Part shown: positions 15,501 to 27,300 of the stretch, one piece after another
Layout: each line of letters starts with the position of its first letter
Numbering within the stretch: the first letter of the stretch is position 1
NCBI GenBank assembly: GCA_032207245.1
Contig: CM063510.1
Location: 45,322,015-45,386,014 of the forward strand
Direction: 5' to 3'
Source: Pardosa pseudoannulata
Lineage: Eukaryota; Arthropoda; Arachnida; Araneae; Lycosidae
DNA length: 64,000 bases
The notes under the pieces: model-generated
Databases searched by the model: none
What the model was told of the DNA's origin: nothing
The model's input: only the letters and a program-made list of their open reading frames with translations
Made by a program: the position numbers and the translations under genes

Positions 15501-18274
15501 AAATATGCACACATAAATTGTGTTTTGAATATTAAAATTATGACTAAATTTTAATGTGTAATTTTTTAAGGTGATGCATAATACTCTAGTATCTTTTTTA
15601 TATGATATGGTTCAAAATGAATGTACAATTAATTGACTATAGTATATTATCAATAATACTAAGGTAGATATTATCTTAATAGTTTTACAAACTTTTTAAA
15701 ATATATTTATAAATTCATATATATAAAAGTATAATCTTTATTTTGTTCATATCTGCTTTATAGATACGAGAAATTTGTTACTAAGTTTAAATTATTTTTA
15801 TTCCTGTTTTTAGCATTTCTACTAAAATATTTTGTTTTCCCTAAAGTCTACTTTATAAACTGTTTCACTTATATCTCTTAATTACATTCAGTTGTTGAGA
15901 ATCAGTTTTCTCAAAATTTAATTAATTTAAAAATTTTGATTTTCAATATCTTATTTTGAGTATTAAAAGTTGTAACTAAAATATGCAGGTTGTAATAATG
16001 ATTTTTAAAAAATACATCTTAAAATTTTTAAATGTTTTCAAAGTATTATGCTGTATTAAAATTAGTAGGAGGCTATTTTAATAACAGACATATCATATAA
16101 AAATTTACTTGAAAGTCTGATACTTTATAAAAATACACCTTAAAATTTTAATTGTATGTTTTCTCATTTCAGGTTGGTTAATTAGCTCAAATTAGATAAG
16201 TTTTTATTTATATTCTGCTTTCATGTATCATAGTCTAAAATCTATATGAATTTTTTATTTAAAAGTGTTTATTTTCATGTAATTTAAAAAGCCTTTAAAA
16301 TTTATCAACATTGTAAAATTGAAGATTTGACCATTTAACTAAAATGGTCTTATACAAAAACAATTACCTTTAGTTATATTTTAAATTTGGCTAGTTTTTT
16401 CATTTCTAAAAAATAAAATAAATAAATAAATATTGTTATACTTGTGTTTTTTTACTGCTAGTTATTAGCATCTTTAAAAGAAAATACATTTTTAAAAACC
16501 AACCAAAAATAAGAAATCTGTATCTAAGTTCAAAGAATGTCATGTGTTTAAAAAAATATTTGTGTGTTTTAAAATTATGGGTTTTCATATTCATTTAAAT
16601 TCATTTTCAGTTAAAAATACAACAACTTCAGCAAACATTGGAGGCTGCCCAACAGAAGGAACTACAGTTCAAAGCTGCTCAAGAACAACAACAACAACAC
16701 CATCAGCAACAGATCTTAGAAAGACAAAATGCCATTCGACAAGTATTTACGCTCTTTATTTGTCTAGAATACAGTTATCACAGACAGAATTCCTATCACA
16801 TTCCTAAAACATTGCTGAAATATGTTTAACAATATTGCATCTATGGATACTAATTATATTATGAGTATATAGTTACACAAATATTTCTTGTGTTTCACAG
16901 ATCTCAAAATTATGTGAATTTTTTCAAGTTTAGCTCTCTGCCCTTAGATATATACACAAACTAGCCCTTTATTGAATGCTGACATTATTTTTTTTATACA
17001 TTGTACAATGCTGATGTGTTACCATTTATTTGATATGTGTTGCAGAAGAATATTTATGTGTATAAATTGTACTGTAAAAAAGCTGAAAAACATCTGCATA
17101 TTTTTTTATATCATTATAGAAAAGGTTACTCTACAATTTTTGAGATACAGCTAAAGGGTACAGGTTAAACTTAAAATTTGTAATGTTTAAAGTAATCTCC
17201 TTCAACATATTGTACTTGTATAGGTAAAATTTCCAAAGTTTAAAAGCTTCAAGACATCCATTCCTTGGAATAAAGGCAAAATTTGCTTTTATGGCCTCAT
17301 CAATCTCATCTTTAGACTGTAAATAGTAACTGCATAAATTTTTCTTTAGATAAAAAATAGCCAAAACTTAATCATAGAAATATAATGAAACTAGGTGTTA
17401 CTATGTTTTATCCCTTTGATATTTTTGTTCAAGTTATTCAACTGTCTAACTTCTTGAAGATAATCTGGAAGACACATAGTAGTGTGTCAATTAGCTGTAA
17501 TTGTCTCTGCCCCTCCAGCTTGAGGCCTTTCAACACATTGGCTTTGACCAGACCTGTATTTCTGAAGAAAATGGTTTACCTTATGTTTTCATTACTGATT
17601 GTCTTTTGACTCATTGTTGGTTTGGATCATCTTCAGAAATATTCACTTTACTTTCTTGATATGTTAGAATGTAAAAAAAAGAAAAAAAAAACAAAACAGA
17701 ATGTATGTTTTATCACCAGTTGTGATTTTAAAAAGAAGGCCATTAAGTAGTTTTAGGGTTTCTGTACAGATTCTGACATGCTCCAATCTGTCAAATTATG
17801 GGTAGCCAACAACAAACTAATTTTCATGTATTCAGATCTTCATAAATAATTTTATGCATAGCTGCAGATCCAATGTTAAGTTCCTTCTGTATCATTTAAT
17901 TAGTGCAATGATTGTCATTGACAAACATTTTTTGTATAGCCAACACATTTTTTGAGATTACATCTACAAGATTATTTCTGTGTGTTCATCATTGAGGAAA
18001 GAATTTTGATATCTACAAAATTCTGTGAGCCATCTGAATACAGTAGCAAAAGATGAAGCTACTTTCAAATGTTGATTGTAGATATTGAAAGCATTCTTGT
18101 TGATTTAACAACTCTTAAAAATCATAAAAAATCATAGTGTGATAATCCTTTTACATCACTTCCCTTTCTTTCAAAATTTATTTTATGACAGCTAAATTGG
18201 AATTGTTGCCTATGCCTGTGGATATAAAATAATTCAAATTTACAGTTTTAACAAATATTTATTTATATAGTTTT

Positions 18275-18369
<95 letters not shown>

Positions 18370-21300
18370 CCCTTATTGTTTCTTTTTAAACCTATTGTCT
18401 GCCACTGTTCCAAAAATATCAGAGTTATCTATGTATCAAAACTTTCAGATAGCTTTAACATTTTTTAGGTAATGGGGACTATTTAATTTTAGTTTGGAAT
18501 ATATTTAGTATGTTAAATTGATCATTTATTTAAAGATAAACACTTTAGAAATTATAAAATTGTCTAGAAATTAATCCAAAACTTTATTATTAGGAATTAA
18601 TAACAAATAATTCAAAGAAATTGTATTCATTAATGCAATTTCTTTGAATTATTTAATTTCACATAAGTAGTGTCATGCAACTGTTATATGTCCTTTTGTA
18701 ACACTATAAATCCAACACAGGAACAAAAATGTCTACATTTAACAAATTACGTTTAATTATTAATATATTTACACATATTTACAAGTTACTTAACAATTAA
18801 CATTGTAGAGAATGCAGAGAGCAGGAGGCCCTCGCACGTTAACACACCACACACAACGAACTCTCTAACAGTCTGTCCTTTTAGGCTAAAACAAAAAGGG
18901 TGCGCGCGCAGATGGCCGTTGCGCGCTGCTACATCCTTCCCCTCAACCATCGACTAATGTCCTCATGTCGATGGGTGAAATCTAGGAGATTTTCTGACTG
19001 GGGTAGAGTCTGGCTGTTGCTCACTTTCTGCATCGGTCCTTGTAGGTCGACCTCTTCTTTTCAGGGGCAACATTGGGTTGCTCTTTCCTTGCCCTCTATA
19101 AGGTTGGAGGCATGATGAGTGGTATTTTCCTATGGGAGTAAAAGGATTATTTTGGGTAGCAATCAAATAAGATGTAGGAGATTGTACTTTAAAAATAACA
19201 TATGGGCCATCGCGTCGTGGCATAAATTTAGCTGTTCTTTCGGATTTGGTTTGACTTTTGGGGTGGAGAGTTACCCACACTTTATCACCTGTTTTGAATT
19301 GAGGCGTTTTTCTGATATGTTTATCAGCATAAAGTTTATTTTTATCCTGTTTCAATTCTATATCAGACTTCAACTGATTCATATAATTTGCCAAACGTTT
19401 CAAATAAGGCGTTATCTCGGGCACGAAGTTGTCATTTGAGATAATAGCGCGAAGGTCGCGAGTAACATCGTCTGTTGTTCGAAGCTCCCTTCCGAACATA
19501 AGAAATGCTGCTGTTTCACCTGTTGTGTCGCATCTTGCTGTGTTCAGGGCAAAACGTATGGTTGGGAGTTTCTCACTCCAAATAGTGTGGTTACCTTTGA
19601 CAAGGATTGCCAATCTTGGTTTTAAGTCTCGGTTCTTCCTCTCCACCGGGTTTGCCCGTGGGTGATATACCGGGGTTAACACCTGATCTATATTAAGAAG
19701 ATAACAAACTTGCTGCATCACTGAACTAACAAACTGACTTCCATTGTCACTTATTATTCTTCTTGGGAATCCATAACGTAAATAAACTTCTTCTATCAGG
19801 GTGATAGCACATTCCCTAGCTGTAGCATGTTCTAATGCGAAAAGTTCAGTCCATCTAGTAGCGCAGTCTTCTACTATAAATATCCATTTTTTACCATCAG
19901 GACTCTTGGGTAATGGTCCAAATAAGTCAATTGAAATTGATTCAAAACGTTGGTTATATACAGGTGTTTGTAGCAAACCTGAAGGTTTCTGATTACTAGC
20001 TTTAAATCGGCAACAATCTTCACAATTCTTTATGTACTCTGTAATGTATCTACGCATGCCAGTCCAGTAGTACCGCTTCGCTATCTTACTAAGTGTTCCT
20101 TCTACACCATAATGTCCCGCCATTGGGGCATCATGATATTCTTTCAGTATTCTTTCACATTCATGCTTTGGCACTACTAACTGGGCTTCTTCTGTCTCTG
20201 CTTCTGGTGAATATCGGTATAAGACTCCTTGATTCAACAAATATCCCCGATTTAGCCAATTTGTAAAATTTTCATCTTTAGCAGGACTCTCAAATGATTC
20301 AATGATCTTTTTAAGGTCTGCGTCCTTAAGTTGTTCTTCTCGTAATTCTCTGGAACTTCGTGTTGGCATATCAATGGCAATTTTGCAGAATTGGCAATAT
20401 TCTTCAGCGTGTTGGCAGAAAGGTCTTGACAAGAGATCTGCCACAACGTTGGCTCTTCCAGGTATGTATTCCATCTTTGGGGCAAACGACTGGACTTGCA
20501 AAGCCCAACGAGCAAGTCTTCCAGTTGGAGATTTTAAACTCATTAGCCAACGAAGAGGTTGATGATCTGATGTCACGGTTATATCTTGTCCCTCGATGTA
20601 TCCCCGAAATTTATTTAGGGCCCAAACCACTGCCAACGCTTCTCGTTCTGTGGTTGTATAGTTCCGTTCTGCATCGTTTAATAGTCTGCTCGCATATTCA
20701 ATAGGGTGCTCCTCAGCTCCCTCACCTTGCAACAGCACTGCTCCAAGCGCGTAGTTGCTAGCATCGGTTCGCAAGATGTATGGCTTATTTGGGTCATTTT
20801 GTCGTAGAACAGGAGGACTAATCAGATGATGTTTTAGGGTTTTAAATGCGTTTTCCTCTTCTTTTCCCCATTTCCAAGGGCTATTTTTCTTCGTGAGATT
20901 ACTTAAGGGCCTTGCTATGTCAGAAAAGTTCGGTACAAATCTTCTATACCACGAGCAAGTTTGCAAAAAGGATTGGACTTGCTTTAAATTCCTGGGAGAT
21001 GGTAAATTTTGAATGGCGGCAACCTTATCTGGGTCAACTTCAAGACCAGAATTGGTAATGTAGTGTCCCAAGTATTTCACTCGGTTACAGGCGAAATTAC
21101 ACTTCTCTCTGTTAGCATGTAATTTAAACTCACGCAATTTTGATAATACTTTTCCTAAATCATCAATATGATTCTCGAAAGTTTCAGATAAAATTATTAT
21201 GTCATCTAAGTACGACAGAACCAAAACATCATTCAGGGAGTTTCTGAAGTTATCGATTAGTCTTTGAAATGTCGCCGGAGCATTTTTAAGCCCAAAAGGC

Positions 21301-24300
21301 ATGCGGCAATATCTGTAAGTACCAAAAGGGCACACGAAAGCTGTTTTATCTCGGTCAGTGGGATTTACCTCGATTTGGTGATATCCAGATCTTAAATCTA
21401 TCGTTGACATGTAAGGAGTGTGTTTAGCTTCATGGAGCAAATCATCCATTCTAGGCAGAGGGTATTTATCAGTTTTTATAGTGGAATTCAACTTTCTGTA
21501 GTCCACACAAAGGCGAAATTGACCATTAGGTTTTGGAACTAGCACCACTGGTGAGGCATACGGTGACTCACATTCTTCAATTGTACCATTGGCCAAAAGA
21601 TTCTCTAACTCTTTCTTAAGAATGTCCTTCTTTAATGGAGACATGCGATATGGTGGCATAGCTACAGGGAGATTATTACCAGTGTCTATATAATGTTTAA
21701 TTCTAGGTGTAGTTTCTTCCCCTGGCTGAAAGATATCCGTAAACATTTCTAACAGTTTACATAATTGTAATCTTTCCTCGGCAGATAAGTGACTGCCTTC
21801 AGTTTCTTTCAAAACGAAAATGTTCAGCTCAGGAGACACAATAATTTTATCGGATGGTATAGTGCTAATGTTTTGCGAATTACCTGAGGATTCGAAAGAG
21901 TTTTTATGTGGCACACAAGCTGGTATAAATGTATCTTTCTCAAAATTGAATTTTTTCCTAGGATTACTGTTGAAATACCATTTCCTGTTCTGAGTATCCA
22001 AGCTAACACCAGCTTTGGATAAAAAATCAGTACCAAGGAGAGTTCGATTGTCCTTAGCTGTAGGTAACACAAATAGTGTAGTAGGAATTCTTTTCCCTAA
22101 CAATTCAATGTCTATTTCGGTATTATAAACTTCAGAGAATTTCGGCACTCCGTCCGCGAGTGTTATATTTAAATTCACTTTACGAAAAATTACCCCTTGT
22201 TCTCGGAGGAGTTTATACAGGGTTTCTCCAGCAACAGTGTGGCTGGCTCCAGTGTCAGCACATGCTAAACCCCACATACCATTTATTTTAATCTTCATTA
22301 ACATTGACTTGGGTTCTTGTATCGCACACGTTTGAAATTTCAAGCAGCTAACCTGGGCGGAATCAACTTTAATGTTTGGGGAACACGTAGGGCATTTTGC
22401 CTTTATGAAACCAGGTTTCCCACAGCCATAGCAGCTAATAGGTCTTTCGTTAATTTTATTAACAGTTCTATTCGTTGAGTATTTATAATTAACACTATTC
22501 TTAAAATTTCTTAAATTGTTACTCGGCTTAGAATTTTCCATTCTATGTTGTTCATGGTTCGTGTTTCTACCTTTTAAGTTTCTACTTTCTTCATAAGCAT
22601 CTAGCTTATCAACTAAAGCAACTGGATCGCTCAATTCACTCCAGTGATCTAAAAAATGATCTTTGTAATCCGGAGGACACTTCTTTTTGATTTGATCAGA
22701 AATTATTAGATCTTTTAACTGATCAAATGTAGTGATATTCAGCTCACTGAGCCAACCTTCAAAATATTTTCTCAAATCATAGAAATAATCTCTCCACGTG
22801 GAGTCTGGATTTTTTCTGTGTTGGACGAAAAATTGTCGGAATTTCTCTGCACTCATCTTGAATCGACGTAATAAAATTTTTTTTTACTTCCCCATATTCC
22901 GGTGGTTTATCCGGAGAATCCGATTCTATAGCAATTAATTTTGAAATTTCAATAGGTAAAAGCCCGATCAGATATACCACCCATTTTGATTCTGGTATTT
23001 TCAAAAATGACAGTTGTCTCTCGAAAAGGTTTAAAAGCGTACTAATGTCATCTACCTTCGGGTCAAACTGAGGGATTAACCCTTTAATTTCAAATTTAAA
23101 TACATCCGTATCACTATCGGTAAGAACGGTTCCTGTTTTCGAAGCATGATTTAAATTTTGTAACTTTAGTTTCTCTAATTCAAATTCCATTTGCCGTCTT
23201 TCGGTTTCTGCTTCCTTTTCTTTTACTTCGGATTCTTTTCTGGTGCTAATGATTGTATCCAACAATGTTTTTGTGAATTCTTCGTCATATGAAGTACATC
23301 CGGTTATAACATCTTTAATTTTTATTACTGTGGCGTCGGGTTCCAACTCGATGCCTAATTCTGCGGCCAAAACCAAAAGGTCGCATTTTTTACCTCTAGC
23401 AAGATATGCCATTTTTATTCTTTTCAGGCCAAACTTAAAATTAATGGTAAAACTCAATTACTGCGAGAATGGCTCATTAGAATGACATAATATGCATACA
23501 TCTGATTAATCAACTAAATTATATTATTCCGATTTGAAACCGGAAGTATCAATAAATTTGAAGGAATAAAAATAATACTTCTTAATTATACAAATATTTC
23601 AGATACATAATATTTCTATTAAAAAGAACCATCTATGCAAAATTAAATAATAACACAAAAAAAAGAACATTAACCTGAGCAATATCTTTTGTTATTAATA
23701 CAAAAATCCAAATTAAATTGAACCTGCACCAATATTCAACACTGAAATATTAACTATCTTTATGAATTCTTAATCAAAACAATTGAAATTAACAATATCC
23801 ATAAGTCCTAATAATAAAAATGTTAAGAAAAATAAAATTCAAAACTTGGACCGAAACCACAAACTATTCAAATTTCAATCGTCAGGCACTAAAGGAACTG
23901 GCATGCGGTATTTAAATTTGATCTGGATGATCATAATAAAACAAAACGAATTCAGGGTGAATTCAAATCAGAATCTCTTCTTCATTTGTCAGGATGACAA
24001 AATTAATAAAGTTCCTTGAGTGCTTGTCAAAAAGAAAAGAAATCACTTATCTGTGGTCATGTCTTCGGCTTCGTGTTTCGAGCCACGGGTTGGGCGCCAA
24101 TCTGTAACACTATAAATCCAACACAGGAACAAAAATGTCTACATTTAACAAATTACGTTTAATTATTAATATATTTACACATATTTACAAGTTACTTAAC
24201 AATTAACATTGTAGAGAATGCAGAGAGCAGGAGGCCCTCACACGTTAACACACCACACACAACGAACTCTCTAACAGTCTGTCCTTTTAGGCTAAAACAA

Positions 24301-27300
24301 AAAGGGTGTGCGCGCAGATGGCCGTTGCGCGCTGCTACACTTTGAGATAAACAGTAATTGTTCACTTACAAATGAATTCCAAAAAGAAATGCATCTGTGT
24401 ATTTAAAGGATTGAATGGGAATTCTGTATAAGTTCAGTAGTATGTATTTTTTATATATTGTTTCATTTTATTATGTTCTGTTTTACTTGACTCCGTAGCA
24501 GGCTATATGCTTAATTGATTTAATTTCATTTATAAGATTAGATATAGTGTTAAATAGGTTTGAATTGTTCCTGTGTTTTAAGAACAGTGTAAACCCTTAT
24601 ATAATTTGAGAGGTTTAAAAATTTTTGAAGTCATTTATAAGCATAATTTCTTATTGTCTCTTTTACCATGATAATATGAATTTATAAAATACAAGAGAAA
24701 TTTATTTAATGTAAATTTTTTTTACAGTGAGATACTTAACCCCCCCTAGTATTCTTTGTTTTCATATATGTATGACTATTCCTTTAAACATATGAATAAT
24801 TAAGAATATTCTTTATGCTTAAAATGTAGAATTAGTGAGCCATCATGTTAAGATCATTCTCATTGTAATAAAAGATTAGTTAGACAAACAGAAAGTTTTT
24901 AATCTAATTGCATGGAGTTTTTAATTAGGTTTGTTTATAATATTACATTACTTAATATTCTCCATTAGTACTTATTTAACTTGTTATGTTAACAAAGTTT
25001 TATTTAAACATTTTGATGCAGGCTAATCTTTTATATAAATAAAATTAGAAAATTTTTTGTGTCATGTAAAAACTACTTATCGAATCAAGATATAGATTCT
25101 TTTAATTTCTTAATAATTCTGGAATCAACTTGGGCAGTTTGTTTTCTCAAAATTTGAATTAGTTTTTTATAATTACTTTTTCTGTGATACTGTGTGTTCA
25201 CATTTTCTTCTCTAGATATCTATTGAATAATCATATTACCTCAAACTACATGCCATCTTAAAGTTAAGAAAATTTTGTTTCTAAAAATTGTTTATAAAAA
25301 TGTATCATTCAGTATATATCACTTAATTTATACATATTTTTAAAATTTAGTCATTTTTGGACTTGGGATAATAAAATTTTTTATATAAATGTAATACGCT
25401 AATAATCTAGCTGATCACAATCATTAAATACCTTGATCTTAATTAGAGAGGCAACAAATGAAACCCCCTGGGTAGCAGTTCCGTTGCTTGTGAGTCATTG
25501 CGATACGGCACCTATGCCTGTAGATTCCCTATGACCTGTCTTGCTCAAAAGTACCCTCTAAAACTTTGCTTAAGTTCTGAGGGGAGCTAAGCTGAAATAA
25601 TTCATGATTGCAGTACTTTTACACTTTACTGGTACTAATAAACAATAAAAATTCAAAATTATTCTCCATAATTAATAAATTTTTATTTTATTTTTTAAAA
25701 ATGGACTTTAACACATTATTTCAACTGTTTAAAAATCATTGTTTTGGTACCATTAATAGCTGTTGAGATTTTTTGTTATGTAGTGTGCTGATTGTTGCTA
25801 GATTTTATAACAGCCCTAAACACAAAACATTACTAATTGTTTTTGAGTTATGCCCTACAGCATTAATATCCTAAAATTTAAATTTTTTAAAATAAAAACT
25901 AAGATTTTATTCAAAATAAAAGGAATATAACTAGTATGTTATATTAGTCTTAAATGCAAAATTTCACCATTGTACAACTAATTGTTTTTGAGTTATGGCT
26001 TAAGCATTAATAAACCTTATATTGAAATATACTTTATTATGTATATTTGTGCTCAGCTTCTAAGAGTTCAGATTGCAATCAAAAGGGGAGGAGCATAACT
26101 AGTTGTTATATTAGTTTTAAGTACAAGATTTCAACCTTCTGTGTTTTTGTGTTTTTAGTTAAGCACCACAGCCTTGATATACATTGTATTGAAACTTTTG
26201 CTATAGAGAGTGTAGATTACATTCAAAAGGAGAGGTGCACAACTAGATTTTATAATATCCCTAATATACAGAATTTCAATATTTTATGGCTAATTAATTG
26301 CTTCTGAGTATACTTAAAAAATTTCTATATAATGTATGTTATTGCAAGTTATATTGAAATTTTTGTTATACAGAGTTCAGATTGCAATCAAAAAAGGAGA
26401 GATACTGCAAGATGTTATAGTAATTTCTAAATACAAAAATCCAGTATTTTACAACTAATTGTTTTTGAGTTATGGTCCCACAGTATTAATTTTGTTATAC
26501 TGAATTTTTTTGTTATATAGAGTTCAGATTGCAATCAAAAGAAGAGGAGGACAGCTAGATGTTATTATAATTTTAAATACAAAATTTCAACTTAACTTTC
26601 TGTGGCTAATCATTTTTAGCTTAACCTTGCATTGTAATTACCCATTATATCACATTCTTTCATTATATAGAGTGCAGAAGACAACAAATACTTTTTACAG
26701 CTAAGTTTTTTAGTTATGCAAGTATGTAGAAATGTACATATATAAATGTACAAACATTGAGAGAAAAGTGGTCTAAACTATAAACTAGTTCAGAAATGAT
26801 CAAAATGGGTATTTAAAGTTTCCTTCTACTTATATATTGATGTAACAATTAAAATGCTCAAAGTTCAGTCACTCATGTTCAAAAAACAATTTGAGGATAG
26901 TGTTAAAAGTTGTCTTCTAATAATACAATGTTGAAATTTTCATTTTGTGCAGATTTTGATGAAGTTGAAACCTGGTAGTAGGTCAAATGCTTTTCAAAAA
27001 TATTTCTCATTTCATATTTTTAAAAATATCTCTCCTTTATTTTTCAATTTTAGTTACAACAACAGCTACAGCACCAGCAACAACAGTTAGACCAAGCAAC
27101 AGCACAGCAACGTCATCAGCAACAAATGGCTCAAGTAACTGCTCAGCAACAACAAGGTCTACAGATGCATCAAGTTAATGCCACTAACAATCCTCAACTG
27201 AGAAGTTTATTACAGCAAGTAAATATCACTTTAAATTTTTATGACTCTGCCTGTGTATTATGATTAAACATTATATTTTGCTCTAACAAATTTAATTATT

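Larger units (their letters stand above)
18697..24339 (-). mobile_element. Ty3/gypsy LTR retrotransposon, full length, antisense to MED25
   Basis: The element is 5,643 bp, bounded by two 237-bp LTRs and flanked by the 4-bp duplication CTTT (18,693-18,696 and 24,340-24,343). On the minus strand the order is LTR, primer binding site, gag, protease, reverse transcriptase, RNase H, integrase with a GPY-type end, polypurine tract, LTR. This is the Ty3/gypsy order. No env-like frame follows integrase. The LTRs differ at only two of 237 positions, both CpG transitions, so insertion is recent. The CpG density of the insert contrasts sharply with the depleted intron around it. The pol frame is fully open; the single obvious defect is the frame change at an A9 run within gag. 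Confidence 0.95.
16743..27053 (+). other. MED25 10.3-kb intron hosting mobile DNA
   Basis: This intron contains a mariner-type relic (17,131-18,150), a long TA microsatellite (18,281-18,368), a near-perfect hairpin (18,605-18,654), the antisense gypsy element (18,697-24,339), a GC-richer unidentified patch (about 25,440-25,590) and a diverged tandem array (about 25,785-26,690). Flanking exons f and g keep phase 0, so splicing must remove all of this. Confidence 0.85.

Noticed and set aside
18900..20704. Plus-strand frames across the gypsy element
   Set aside because: They are antisense shadows of the minus-strand pol frame.
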